A stretch of DNA of 64,000 bases from Pisolithus tinctorius (GCA_024663395.1 JANFAH010000020.1:558001-622000), one strand, 5' to 3'. Positions 43,017-54,979 are shown, counted from the stretch's first letter. The notes: a model not told the origin generated them from the letters alone. A program made the numbers and translations.

Positions 43017-45873
43017 CAGTCATGCAGCAACAACCAGGCAAACATCTTGTAATGGAAGCTGAGTCCCATCCTCTAATACCACCCCTTTCGGGGATTTCTT
43101 AGTTTGACATTTACTGATGCGGTGAATTTTGCCTTGGAGCATGCCCTTCAGTATTAGGCAGAACCAACCAGTACTTGTCAGGTTGGCAGGGGACAAGTCA
43201 TGTGCTGGAATAGTGTGGTGTTCGATGATGGTGCTTACCATGCTTGAGGTCATGGTAACTGACACATGCCTAGGAGGTGCCACACCATGCTTCTCTGAAA
43301 AGAAACAATCTGGAATGGTGGTGCAAACCACCTGCTTGCCCAGGGTCCCACAATTATAGGCAATCCCAACTCTCAAGCAGACATGCCACTTGCTGAAGTT
43401 ACAGAAGTCATTGTCAAAGAGCCAGGACATGCATCCTAAACAACAAAGTCAAGAAAATGAAAATGTATAGCGAGAGGGGGGAGAGAATTGATGTACCATA
43501 GTCAATGGTTTGTTGCTCCTGCTCACTGCGATGTTGTGGATTGACATCATCGGTAGTGGTGACCCAGGGGTTGCTTGGACCTGGATCCACTGAGGGATTT
43601 TCACTCAGCAATGGAGGTGGAGTGGTGCTGCAACATTGAGATTGAGTTATGAAACACCCCTGTTGCATATGGTTGAATGCTGCCAAGCGTGAGGAACCTA
43701 GTGGTGTCCCATCAAGCAAGATGCCAAATCTAAAAAGGAAATATCAGTGCATGACCCCTAGCAATGAAGTGACTTACCTGGAGGCGACTGCAGTATTTTT
43801 GAATGTCATGGCACCAGAATGGATTGCAACCATGCACAAAGTTTGGCCTACTGATCACAGTGTCCCACTGTGTCCCTTATTTGGACCTGAGATGATCCAT
43901 ACTTCACATCCAATATGTTGTTCTGCATCACGAAGGGAGTAGTCCCTTCATTTAGCACAGAAGTTGATAGGGATGTTGTGCTATGATGCCATTAGAGAGA
44001 TGGGATGGGATGACAGACAAAGTAGAACCACGTACCCATGGACCATCTTCAGACTCCAATGTAAGGGTTGCGGTGATCAGGTCGATGCTGCGAACAACCC
44101 CTTCGACATCTACAGCAGGACCCCATATGACTTGTATTAGGTTGCCTTTAGAAATGTCCCACCCCTTCTCCTTCGAGAACTGCAGCATTGGTTGAGCTGT
44201 CACTTGGATGTCATCCAAGCTGACAATGATCACCTCCTCATTGTCAGCCCCATTGCTGTCACAGTCCTTACTGGGAATCTCTGGTACTTGAGCCTTGGAC
44301 TTGCCTTTGTCCCCCTTGGCATCTTCATCATCAAATGCCTTTTCAATGTGCCATGTGACCCATATTTGTCTGAGGCTGCAGGAGAAGTATTGCACTCAGC
44401 CTGCGAGGGCCCTGTAGGGTCCACTGATGATACATACTGCATCCCCAGGCTCTACAAAGTGCTCTTCAACTGGGGGATGGCATTGCAGTTGATTGTGGGG
44501 GTCTCAGTTGGGATAGCTCAGCAGCACTCTGTGTGATGCCAGGAAGATCATAGGGACATCCATCTATGAGCAAGCGTCAGCAAAGGATTTTACTCCAAAT
44601 ACCCTGACTTGCCTGTTGTCTGCTGTTGCCACACAAAAGAACCATGTCCTCAATCATGTCGACACTGAGTACCATGCCCTCAAAGCCATGATGAGGGCCG
44701 GTGATGATGTCTACTGAATCGCCACTGCGAAACTCACATTTGAAGTCATGAATTGGAATCTCCAGAGATGCAGGCAATTCCAGGGTAGGATTATCCAAAT
44801 GAACAGTCACTAATTCACCTTGGACATCCATCGTGATGTAGGCTACCTTGTTGACAAACTCCCTGGCCTGAATCTTGCCACGATCTCCTACCTGCCACCT
44901 TTGAGTGGAGAAATGAGTTAAGGTACATGTGACCAAAGTGGGATCCATGCCCGACACAATGAACCATGCAATTTGCTCAGGAGTAGGCAGGCTCACTGGC
45001 TCAACATTATGCCTCTGAAAACACCTGAGAAGAAGGCCACAGTGGTACTGAGACCAGAGGCAGTGGGCAATAGTATGCCCCTCCAGACTCAGGGTAAGGA
45101 TTACCTCCAGCCATGTTGGCAGGCCAAGTCTATGTCAAAAAGCTCACAGCAGGCCACAGAGTTCTCACCACTGGAGATGTAGGGCAAATTCTGAGGAATG
45201 ATGAGAAGGTACACTGAGTCACCTTCAACATGCTTTACATAGGCAATTTCATTCTTGAGGCCACTTGTTAACAAGTGAACCCAAGAGTGAACAGGTATGT
45301 CACTGGGCTGTGCAAAGGGTTCCATTTCTTCCATTGGTACCGGTACAATCTGTGGGACAAGATTGGCATGCAAAGGGGGAAGCCTGAGTTGGACATCTTG
45401 TGCACTGGGAGCTTCCACATAAATGTGGTGAGGGACCAAACAGAAAGTCTTGCATTTCAGGCCTTCCAGCTTGAAGTGCTGGAGGACAAATCCTGCAGAA
45501 TGAGCTAATGGAGACCAGGTAAGTTCCCAAGCAAAGGAGTGAAGAGGAGACATGACATACCAGAGGGCAGCATGACCTTGAATACTCTTGGCTGAGTCCA
45601 ATTTGTACCCACCTCCATATGATCTTCGACATTGCAAACTGAGCCCTGCTGATGTGCCTTCACCCTCGACCCTTCTGCATTCCCCTCACCACCATAGCAG
45701 TGGAAAAGGTTTTCAAACTGTTGAGTTAAATTTGCACACCCTGACAGAGCTATCATGGTCACCCTTGGACAACGGTTCGCTTCATTGTCTAGTTCATCTT
45801 CCTCTTCATCCTCTTCATCCTCTTCATCCTCCCATGCAGAAATATCCAGATATCGGGAAGCAGACTTGCTCAT
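43017..45873 (-). pseudogene. SPT5-like NGN/KOW protein, probably decayed
   Basis: From ATG 45873: MSKSASRYLDISAWEDEEDE, with a long Glu/Asp run, NRCPRVTMIALSGCANLTQQFENLF, then an NGN-like part (ALWYVMSPLHSFAWEL, HHIYVEAPSAQDVQLRL). A series of KOW-like modules follows: HSWVHLLTSGLKNEIAYV, WQVGDRGKIQAREFVNKVAYI, FRSGDSVDIITGPHHGFEGMVLSVD and DISKGNLIQVIWGPAVDVEGVVRSID. The tail ends LPLQDVCLVVAA near 43017. In eukaryotes SPT5 is the RNA polymerase II elongation factor; this acidic N-terminus, NGN, multi-KOW order imitates it. The real SPT5 is a single conserved gene, so this looks like a member of an expanded paralogous family in basidiomycetes. Exon borders are uncertain, frames change often and CpG is depleted. 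Confidence 0.6.
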
Positions 45874-46081
45874 TCTTGGATGCTTCACTGGGTGTAGAGA
45901 GCAGTGGGATCTGTGCAAGCTTTTGCCTGATTGAGTGGTTAGTGAGGGATCCAAAACTGAAGGTGAACATTGGCTTACGAGTCTGCGATGAAGGAGCTTG
46001 GGGGGAGAGAACAACACTGGGAATGTCACCTGCAAGATACAGAATGAATTGGTTTATGAAATTGCTTTGAGAAGTTTACTT

Positions 46082-47372
46082 ATGGGAGGAAGAAGCCTGA
46101 GCAGGGGGGGCATTGCCTGCACCTGGAGGCTGTCAGTAAATTGTGAGGATTTAAAGATTTACTTACAAGAGGGCTCAACAATGCCACACTCAGCCATGGC
46201 TGCCCTAATGACTTCAACAGTGGTACCCTCCTGAGACACTTCAAATACTTGGTCAAAGGTGGACTTCCACTCGTTGAACTGGTACCTGTCACCAAATTTC
46301 TCCATCTCCATCAAGAAATTGGCGAAGGAGAGGCCATCATCAGTTGCCCAATTCAAAACCAACTGCCATGCAGCAGCATCTTCCAATGGGGGAACTACTG
46401 GGACTACCTTAGCTTGTGTGAGCTCCTGTGCAGCCTTGATGGCATTTATCCCTATTGTCAAGTCTGGGCCTACTCTGACCAACTCCAACACTAAACAAGG
46501 TCTAGAGGAGGGTCCGGAAGCAAGTCCAACACAGAAGAACAGAACTCCGACTGGCGGAGTAGTGGCAGGTATGAAGGCCACCGAGACACAGGCAGAGCAG
46601 AGTGAGGGCATCGGGTTTAGCTCGTGTGCTACCCCCTTGCACGATCTCAGCCCTTGTATTTCAGAGGGAGAGTACAGACAGAGAGTTGGAGATAACTCCG
46701 ACAGGCAGAAGACAGAATCAGAGGGAGTAGGAACTAAGTTGATATTCGTACTGAAGAACAGCGGAGTACAGTACATGTTTTTATACTGCTATGGAGGTAC
46801 AGTAATCGGAATTGGAACTGACATACAGAGACTCATAAGTTTTCAAGTAAAATTTCCTGGACGATGAATGAAGGGTAGACGGAGGGCATACAAACGGGTA
46901 ACACAGAACATCCAGAAAAGGAAACAGTCCAGGCGCTGGACCATGCGGTGAGCACGCTGCGGAGTACCTGACTGCGAAGGTAGTCACATGACCCCTCAGA
47001 GAACGGACCGCTCGGTCTGGTAGGAGAGCAACACAAGTCCGACAGCAGTCGGAGCGGAGATGGTTCGCAACCAACAGAAGTTGGGCAGAGTTGGTGCGGA
47101 GTGAGCAGATGACCGGCGGAAAAGGTTGCAGAGTGAGCAAAGACCTATGACGAACGCACGGTTATGACACCTATGCCCTTCAGATTCAATATGATGATAT
47201 TGATCAGGTCTATCCATTCCTCCAATTTGAAGGTGATGCCCATGACAGCAAGCTCAATTTCGACATTGAACAGAAGGGAGGTGTCAGTGACATCATCATG
47301 TGCAAACCTCTCAAGAAAGGCAAAAGCCTTGTCATTGAGGAGAGCAGGGGTGATTTCGACCTTTGGTTCCAT
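46082..47372 (-). pseudogene. Unknown gene split by solo LTR 4
   Basis: The 5' part (47372-47170) encodes MEPKVEITPALLNDKAFAFL..LFNVEIELAVMGITFKLEEWID. The 3' part (46455-46159) encodes NAIKAAQELTQAK..AWQLVLNWATDDGLSFANFLMEMEKFGDRY..GTTVEVIRAAMAECGIVEPSC. An intron (GTAAGT..CAG, 46158-46115) leads to a short last exon ending in TAA at about 46082. Leaving out the LTR and one copy of the 5-bp TSD makes both parts one frame (LKGIG joins INAIK), about 180 codons. I do not recognise the family; it is helical with no catalytic motif. It sits 5' to the SPT5-like gene on the same strand. Inactivation by the LTR is direct and recent. Confidence 0.65.
46456..47169 (+). repeat. Solo LTR 4 (family L), youngest copy
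   Basis: Starts TGTCAAGTCTGGG, ends GGTTATGACA; 714 bp, flanked by the perfect TSD CCTAT (46451-46455 and 47170-47174). Unlike copies 1-3 it retains many CpGs (for example CTCCGACTGGCGGAG, CGGTCTGG), so it inserted recently relative to the surrounding CpG-depleted DNA. Confidence 0.95.
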
Positions 47373-47544
47373 TGATAGCAAGGGTGTTGTTGTAAGAGCT
47401 GGAAGTAATTAGTGAGCAGTAAATGGAGTGAGGGGGGAAGTACTAACAAAGCAATATAAGGCAACGATTTCTGCTATTTGAGGGGGGGTGCTAAGCTTGG
47501 CAAGCAGAACTGCTATTGTCCTGGACAATAGAACAAAAGTCAGT

Positions 47545-48492
47545 GTCTTTTGATGTGGACAACAGGATGGAAGAATGGTCTAGGGGTATGTAGTCAGATC
47601 AATAACCAAGTAATCAGCATACACTGTGCTTATCTTTATGGAATGTGCTTCATATTGTTGCTTCCAAGCCATCGCCTCAAGCATACGCAACTTTATTATA
47701 TCTTTGTCTACACTCGTATTATAGATTGTTCAGCTCATGTCGAATGTTTAAATCGATGACAGCTGCAGTATGAACTACCATCGATAGCAATCAATATTGA
47801 TCTAATTCTAATTCTAATTGCAAAGACTACTATCAATATTGACATAACTCTAATTCTAATACTACGGTGTCTAACACTAAAGTGGTGGGCTGCGAGTGAA
47901 GACGGTTAATAGAATGCCAAGTTTTAAGAAGCTACAAGTGACTTACCTGTGGGTGGTGGAAAGAGGGAAAAGGTGTTCATGAGAAAAGTCATCATTGATA
48001 TACTGAATGCAACTCACAATCATGTGGTAGCCACTTAAGCAAAGACCTAACATGCATGTTTGCCACTTAACACAAGCACATGATCATGAGTTGCATTCAG
48101 TATATCAATGATGACTTTTCTCACAAACACCTTTTCCCTCTTTCCACCACCCACAGGTAAGTCACCCATCACTTCTTCATACTTGGCATTCTATTAACCA
48201 TCTTCACTCACAGCCCACCACTTAGCATTAGACAGGATAGCATTAGAATTAGAATTACATCAGTATTGGTAGTAGTATTTGTGAAGACAGTGCAATGCGA
48301 CCGTCAATGCAAAAGTTAAACATTCAACATGAGCCAAACAATCGATCTATAATACAAGTGTAGATGAAGATATAATAAAATTGCATATGCACATTCAGTA
48401 AAGATAAGCACAGTGTACACTGTTTACTCAGTTATCAATCTGACTACATACCCCTAGACCATTCTTCCATCCTGTTGTCCACATCAAAAGAC
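47545..48492. mobile_element. Foldback element: 948-bp near-perfect palindrome with arms of about 430-480 bp
   Basis: GTCTTTTGATGTGGACAACA at 47545 is mirrored by its complement ending at 48492, and similarity runs inward to ACTTACCTGTGGGTGGTGG (about 47940) and its complement (about 48150), up to a short unpaired centre around 48020-48065. Both arms contain AGAATTAGAATTA-type runs. No coding capacity. A single arm homologue lies at 35195-35600. Foldback or large-TIR MITE are the likely classes. Confidence 0.85.
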
Positions 48493-48811
48493 ATTGCTGA
48501 AGTTTGTACATGTCAACTAGGTCACTCTATGCCTCTTACTGACAAATTCAATCATCAAACCATTCTCCACAGTGGCCTTCCTATGATCTGCCTTTGGTCA
48601 GTCATTATTAAGTTGATTGGATAGGTGGTAGCTAACCGCAACATTGTAGGCAAGCTTCACTGTGAAGGCAATGGTGAGTAGTTGCATTGAGAATTGTATT
48701 GTGGCACATATAGCCCCAAACAGGGCCTGCAATGAGCTTTCTTTCTGCCCTGGTCACAATTGCAAATCCCTCTTTGGCTTTTTCCAGACCATTATCATAT
48801 TGTCTGTGTCG
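48493..48811. other. Spacer, nothing recognised
   Basis: CpG-poor, non-coding. Confidence 0.4.
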
Positions 48812-49990
48812 TTATTGGAGGACACTGCAATGATCCCTGTATGATCCTCTCCATTGTATGTCTGGTACATGTGGGTGTAAGATGGTTTCTACATTTATGG
48901 GGATGCTCACCATAATTGTCTGTGTCCATGCCATCCTTGAGTGCCATAGCACCTGTTGCTTGGTCCCAGTATTCATTTCAAAGATATATACTAACCCATT
49001 GTCAGATCCCCCAACAATTGTCATGCCATCCTCCATGAAGGCTACTTGTTTGGGGTATGTTTTTAGTGGTTTGGTATCATACATCCTTATGCAGCTTCCA
49101 TCATTCAGTTGATGTAGGCTAAATCCACTTATAGCATTGTCTATGATGAATAAACTTCCCATCTTGTCGACACATGCAGAGCCCCTAGGTACAGGTTAGA
49201 TCAATTGGTTTGCTGAAACTGAAGATCTCTTACTCATGTTGTCATTCCTGTGGACCTTGTTTTGACAACCATCCTGTTGTCACTTCGTAGATCATGGCTT
49301 GCAAAGGGCAATCTCATTGGATCTGTATTTGCGAGTCTCGGGTCCTATCATCTTACATGTCTCCATCATACATCCCAAAAACTATGATGTCACAGCCTTG
49401 GAGGTACACAGCACACAGAATGGATGTCATTAACTCGATGCTGAAGATGTTTGACAGTTAATTCCTAGAATCTATTGTCCAGGTCTGAACTTGTTTGTCC
49501 TGCATTGTTGTGATGATATGAGTTCCTGTGCCATTACCTGCATCTGAAGCAATGGCCATGATTTCATGGCCCCCACTAATCCTCCTGGCAACTACTTCCT
49601 TGAATTCAACCACAGTATGTGGGTGCTGCCTCCAGATCAGCAAGTAGCCCAGTCCTGTACCACAGCACAAGGTTTCTTGTGTACTGTCATTTTGTGCGAG
49701 CCAAGTAATAATTGTAATGGGATCTTTGGGACTTTGCATCTGCAGAGGTTGGGGTAGCTGAACTTCTTTGTGTAAGTCCCATACCCTCAGTCCATCAAAA
49801 CCTGTTGGCTAATATGCATTGGATTTGAAATAACACTACTGAATTCCTACCTCCACTTGCCAACAGTGTTCCAGAGTTCAACACCACTAGACAGAGGATT
49901 GCATCCTGGTGCCCCCACAAGTGGCACCTGAGTGTGTACTTTGTCAGCAACTTGAGAATAGAGCAGAATATCATCAGGTAAATTGTTCAT
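48812..49990 (-). pseudogene. WD40-repeat protein remnant
   Basis: Read on the minus strand, FDGLRVWDLHKEVQLPQPL (about 49790) is followed by DPITIITWLAQNDSTQETLCCGTGLGYLLIWRQ and RRISGGHEIMAIASD, IITTMQDKQVQTWTIDS (to 49458). YPKQVAFMEDGMTIVGGSDNGLVYIFEMNTG (about 49050-48955) comes next, then a decayed C-terminus near 48812. The GTGLGYL-IWRQ and GGSD-G-VYIF blocks are familiar from an abundant basidiomycete WD40 family with no assigned role. Stops and frame shifts separate the blocks. WD40 propellers serve as protein-interaction scaffolds. Confidence 0.68.
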
Positions 49991-50820
49991 CGGTAAGGCA
50001 GAGTCATCAACAATGTAAATACATCGTATCTGTTATTGTCTAACAGCTAATTCATATAATGTTGTAAAGGCATAACCTGAGCATTGCTAATGCAACAATT
50101 TTATTATTATTGCACCATCATGATGGTGCCTACCATGGCTAATAGAGGTGCATTTCCTCCTGACTCTGACCATTACAATGTTGCCTATTATTTCAGTTGC
50201 TTGTGAGGTTTAATTGTGGGAAGAATGCCCGATCTGATTTTAAAAAGGTGAACAAAAAGCTCAACTTGAAATTTTGAAATTCAATTTACATAATGAAGCA
50301 GCACAACTAAATTACTACCATCACTACAATCAGAAGTAGATGCCTGTAACAACAATGGAGGTGCATTTGCCTGGCTGTGCTGGAGACTGATCAGGTCTTT
50401 ACTTTTGAGCAATTACCTCCAGACCCATTCTGTTCACCTGACTTGGGCAATTATTGGCGATAGGCCCATACCTCTGCATGCATGTATGCAAGCATGTCTG
50501 TGATATCAACTTATTTCCCATATGGCAATGTGCCTGCATTAGACTGCCCCATTTTTGTCTGCTTTTGTTTGCCTAGTGCCAACCTCATTTGTTCCCTCTA
50601 ACCTCATCCCAGATGTGCACTACATGTTGCTGTACTCCATCGTTGCATCTGCTGATCCCCAACCATGGATGCTTTTGTTCCATGTGACTTTCTATTGTCT
50701 TTCCTTTTGTTTTTGTTAGGGACTCATGGCACTGGTCGCCTCTGATTTAACCCTCTACATCTCCAGTTGCACCGCAATTACTAACTCTAACCCATTTTCA
50801 ATGCCAGGTGCATTTGGTAT
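49991..50820. other. Spacer, no gene
   Basis: An imperfect palindrome GCACCATCATGATGGTGC at 50112-50129 is the only notable structure. Confidence 0.45.
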
Positions 50821-50826
50821 TCATAT

Positions 50827-53695
50827 GTGTATGCATTGGATTCCACAATGATAACTAACTGCAGCTACCTAGAAGGAGAAAGCACACAAACCATTGATAG
50901 TGACATGTCACTTTTTGACAACGATAATGGCAACAACAACTTCTGTTTGCAGATGGAAACCAGCAGCAATGCATCTATCAAAGAACAGCTTACCATCAGG
51001 CACAGTGAGGAGGATGGCAATGGTATGTCCATTGCCAACTCATGTACAGATGCTGGTTACAATGCATCCTCCACAGAACAGCTTGCTGCAAGATGTACCA
51101 TGCCAAAACCAGCAGAGTGCAACACAACTGCTGGCATCACCCCTGAACATGAGCCCCCGCATGCCTCAGTTTCCACCACATCAATGCATCACAAGCAATG
51201 CAATAAGGATGATGAGCCATGGCCTATTGCAAAGTGTTGTAACAGAGAACTAGATTACTCCTACTCACTTCGTCAGCAACTCCAGGGAATGGGAGCAGAA
51301 CTGAACCACCTGAAGGCCAAGTTACATCTGAAAGGGCCAGTGAGTGGCCAACTCTAATCTACTACTTGTCACTGGGGCTGATGGACTATCATGAACATGC
51401 CAGCATGAACTTGCCACCCTTGAGAAGACTACACAAAACTGCCTTCTCACTGCAAAGAATGAGTTTGATTTGCAGAAGAAAGTTCTATCTGATATGCATA
51501 CTTTGCTTGCTACTCCAGAACAAGAGCTCTGCAGACTCCAGCATGAAATTCAGCTCAGCCATCACATATCATTGTCTTGGACCATATTCATGTGAACCAA
51601 GGAGCATCACCAAGAGTGCAGTGTTTTGCGAAACCTCCAAGAAGAGGTTCAGGTGAGAAGTGCATAGCTTTACTTAGTATCACACTCATGTGTTCGAAAG
51701 GAAAACCACAGACAGTGGGAAACTCTTCTTAAATCTCATGAGTGGGAACTTACCATGCTCAGAGATGAAATTCAGGTATGCCATCCTCAGTGCTCTGTCA
51801 GGCCATTGCTCAATGAATGAAGGAACAACACCATCAGGCTGATACCTTACTGGCAGCACAAAAGGAGGAGTTTTTGAGGTTCCAAAGTGAACTGCAGGTG
51901 AGTTGTTGTGGATCACTATACACTCCTGATAGTTTACATCACACTGAAGGAACATGATTGACTATGGGAAATTGAGATAGCACAACATACTGCTGCTATG
52001 GAAGAGCACTTTTGATCAGAACTAAAGAAGGTTGGCAATGATGTGGTGATGCACTGCCAAGCAGAGAAAGAGAGGTAATTAGCAGCAATGGTTCAACACA
52101 ATATGTGACATATACATGTAAGTGAACAAACTATGTAGTTTGTTGGGCTATGCTGACTGCCCTCAGACAATGCAAACAGCATCTCAAGCTGAACTAGCAC
52201 ACTTTCCAGCTGAAGTGGAGTCTCCTTGCTGCCAGGACAACCAGCCACAAACACCATGACAAGCATCCACTGCACCACTGCCCCGGCATGCATGAACCCC
52301 ATATTTGGATGCTATCAAGAAGATCAAATGAACCCAAGCAGTTTCGTGAAGAACCTGCCTCATCAGCATATCTCACAAGGTAAGTAAGGAAATATACAAC
52401 TTGATATGAATAGCTCACCATTGATAGCCTATTGATGATGAAGAGCACTGATCAACTGCTTCAGAACCTGAGGTATCACAAGCAAATAACAGTGATCCTG
52501 CATCAATGGCAGAGGCGATTGCCAAGGGGGTTGAAGCTGCACTTTGGAAAGTACTTGGTGATGGTGCTATCACTATGCCACAAACAGGGCAGTCATGGCA
52601 GTCACCTTGAAAGCAAAAGGAGGTGGATAAAGAAGTGGAGATAGAGAAGGCTACAGAGCCACAAGGACATCATGATCTTATACTGGTAAGTGACATATTG
52701 CTCATTCTGTTCATGTGCTAAACCAGCTGTGATAGAGTGAAGTCCATTGCTTCTTCAAGGAAAAACTCAAAATAAGTCAGGACCACAGATTTATTTTGAA
52801 TGAAACAGCCCCCCCCCCCCCCGATGATGTCCATGCATATGAACATGAAGACAGTCCATCACCTGACATGGACTCACCAACTTTCAACCTCACGCAGGGC
52901 TATTCCTCACCATGGAATTCTTTCATCATCGACCACCTTCTTGACAAATTTCAGAGACAAGGCAATGAAGAACACTGGCCTGTAATGAAGTCCAATGATT
53001 ACGTGTTGGAAATCCTATGTGAATGCTACAAACATCTATGCATGACATGGTGGAAAGCTCAGCCACATATTACAACAAAGGGCACAGTAGAAACTTCTGC
53101 TGAGATTGAAGAACACTTGGTAGTGGAACAAACCTGGGTACTCAAAGAGGGCAGACAGACCACTCGATGACGAAATGTAGGGCATTAATTTTGCTGTTTC
53201 ATACTGGTAACTCAACCTGTTTTAGAAATATCAACATCAATGTGCCATTCTTGAACATATCATTGCTCTCAAGAAAGACTCCACAAATGGCAAAGGTGAT
53301 CTCCATACTTGGCAATGGCTCCTGCAGCTGATCCACACACTGGGCAAGCATGGGATGAGTTCCAAGGACAGCAACATTGACAATAACATCATGACTGTCC
53401 TCCAAGTTAAGAATATGGCATGGCAACACCGTGTCAAATGGGAACTTGATATTATTGACCTCCAGAGACTTATCAACAATGATGTTTTTGCACCCCAAGG
53501 ATCAAAGCCTATCCAGAGGATTTGTGCACCTGGAAACCCCCAAAGTTTGCACACTCCAGTCCCAGGCTTACCACAGTCTATCTATGATTCCATTTGGCTT
53601 GCTGGGCTTACTCACCATGAATGGGACTGCCTGAAAGTATCAGAGGAACTGTTTCCATGGATGGAGATAGCCATTGCCTGATACCAGATACCCAA
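50827..53695 (+). pseudogene. Coiled-coil protein of a multicopy basidiomycete family, decayed
   Basis: An Asn/Ser/Thr-rich N-terminus (50827-51357) leads to a coiled-coil stretch (about 51400-52080; LRRLQHEIQ-like heptads). Next is AEAIAKGVEAALWKVLGDGA..SP, then TGA, then KQKE (about 52505-52630), FKEKLKISQDHRFILNETA, and WNSFIIDHLLDKF..YVLEILCECYKHLCMTWWKAQP (52.9-53.07 kb). The end is ILEHIIALKKDS..WQWLLQLIHTLGKHGMSSKDS, VKNMAWQHRVKWELDIIDLQRLI and QGSKPIQRI..LPQSIYDSIWLAGL, stopping near 53681. I know this C-terminal pattern (LGK-GMSSEES, W-R..ELD-ID) as a very abundant agaricomycete hypothetical family. Stops and a C14 homopolymer (52809-52822) argue for a pseudogene. Its end lies 60 bp before repeat R2. 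Confidence 0.68.
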
Positions 53696-53744
53696 TGTGG
53701 TGTATGTACATATGTATAGATACTAAGAACATCTACATGAAAAT

Positions 53745-54199
53745 GGATGATCACACTGGGTGATTGTTGTGCAACCACAGGGCAATCATTGGGCAACAAA
53801 GAGGTGACTGTCAGGTGATTAGTACAGGCCGTGGCAAAACTTCATGTGTAGGCATGTGTAGAAATACTAATTCTAGACTTGAAGTAAAATTTGCTACTGG
53901 AATTTTGGCTGTACTTCATGTATTGTCAGTTATGCAAATTAGGACAGAACTTAAAGTTTCACTCCATGCTGCACATGTTGACATAACTTCCTATCTTGGA
54001 TAACATCTGCTATTCAATCATACTTATTGTTTACACAATGATTAGACATTCGCTCTGACTTCAAACCTGAGCAAATGTGTAGAAAAGGATCTAAACTTCA
54101 AGTATGGATTTTTTCAGTATGCCATCACAAACTCTAAATGTGAGATTGACATATTGTATTACATATAACAGGGTACTATATAGTGGAAAACTTGCTGTG
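53745..54199 (+). repeat. 455-bp repeat R2, right end of the transposon island
   Basis: Same length and orientation as R1 (40243-40697), ending GTGGAAAACTTGCTGTG. The sequence to its right (from 54200) is CpG-normal host-type DNA, so this is a genuine element terminus. The left partner was not found. Confidence 0.85.
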
Positions 54200-54979
54200 C
54201 TAGAATTGCAGGCTTTTTTGTTCTCTTTGTATTGAACGTGATGTAGGGCTGGCGCTTCCAGGTCGCACTTGTGGAGGTGCCCTCGGTGGCATATGGAAAT
54301 CAGAAGGCTCGCTATCGAGTCACTAGGTCCAGCACGTTTCCAATCGTTCCTTGCGGTAGGCTATTTTGCCTTCCTCTCGTGGTGGGACCACACGCTGGAC
54401 CCTGATGAACAGAGGGTGGAAGGTTTTTGTATAGGCACCGATGCCGAGCCCTGAGGCGATCAAGGGGAATACGTGACCTAGTAACTGGCTCTGACTCTGG
54501 ATGTACAGTATTATCGCCGTGTGTTTCGGACTCTAAGGGATTGCGGACCCCGCACCCATCAGAAGCTGCCACGATTTGAACATGGTGTTCCACTGCTTCC
54601 AGAAATATTGGATAGGTTACTTGTTCCTCTCAGCTACACACCATTATCGACAAGCATAACTTAAGAATACCAAGTGAATTTCCTCCATACTTCATAGTTG
54701 AGATACCGCAAACTACACGAATCAAACATTGCTTAAGGACGAGTGTCACCCTTACCGCTCATTGCAAGTCCTTTAAGCTCTCGCAAAACTGTCTAACGCA
54801 ACACCAAGAGGAGAATACGTGATGCGTAAGGCAGAAACCTTGAGATTCTGATGTTAAGGTGAATCAATACCATCAAGCCAAGAGAAAAGTGGGCTGACTG
54901 ACGTAATCCATGCCTGGTGGGTCTGCGTTCATCAGGTCTACTAACTCGAGGGATTCTTTGGTGAGCTTTTATGCGGAGG
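54200..54979. other. CpG-normal region without a supported gene
   Basis: The short ORF 54269-54454 (61 aa, WWDHTLDPDEQ..) has no recognisable family and no splice context. Confidence 0.4.

Noticed and set aside
43017..45873. The genuine SPT5 elongation-factor gene
   Set aside because: Frames are repeatedly broken, CpG is depleted and it lies within transposons; the essential gene would be intact and in euchromatin.
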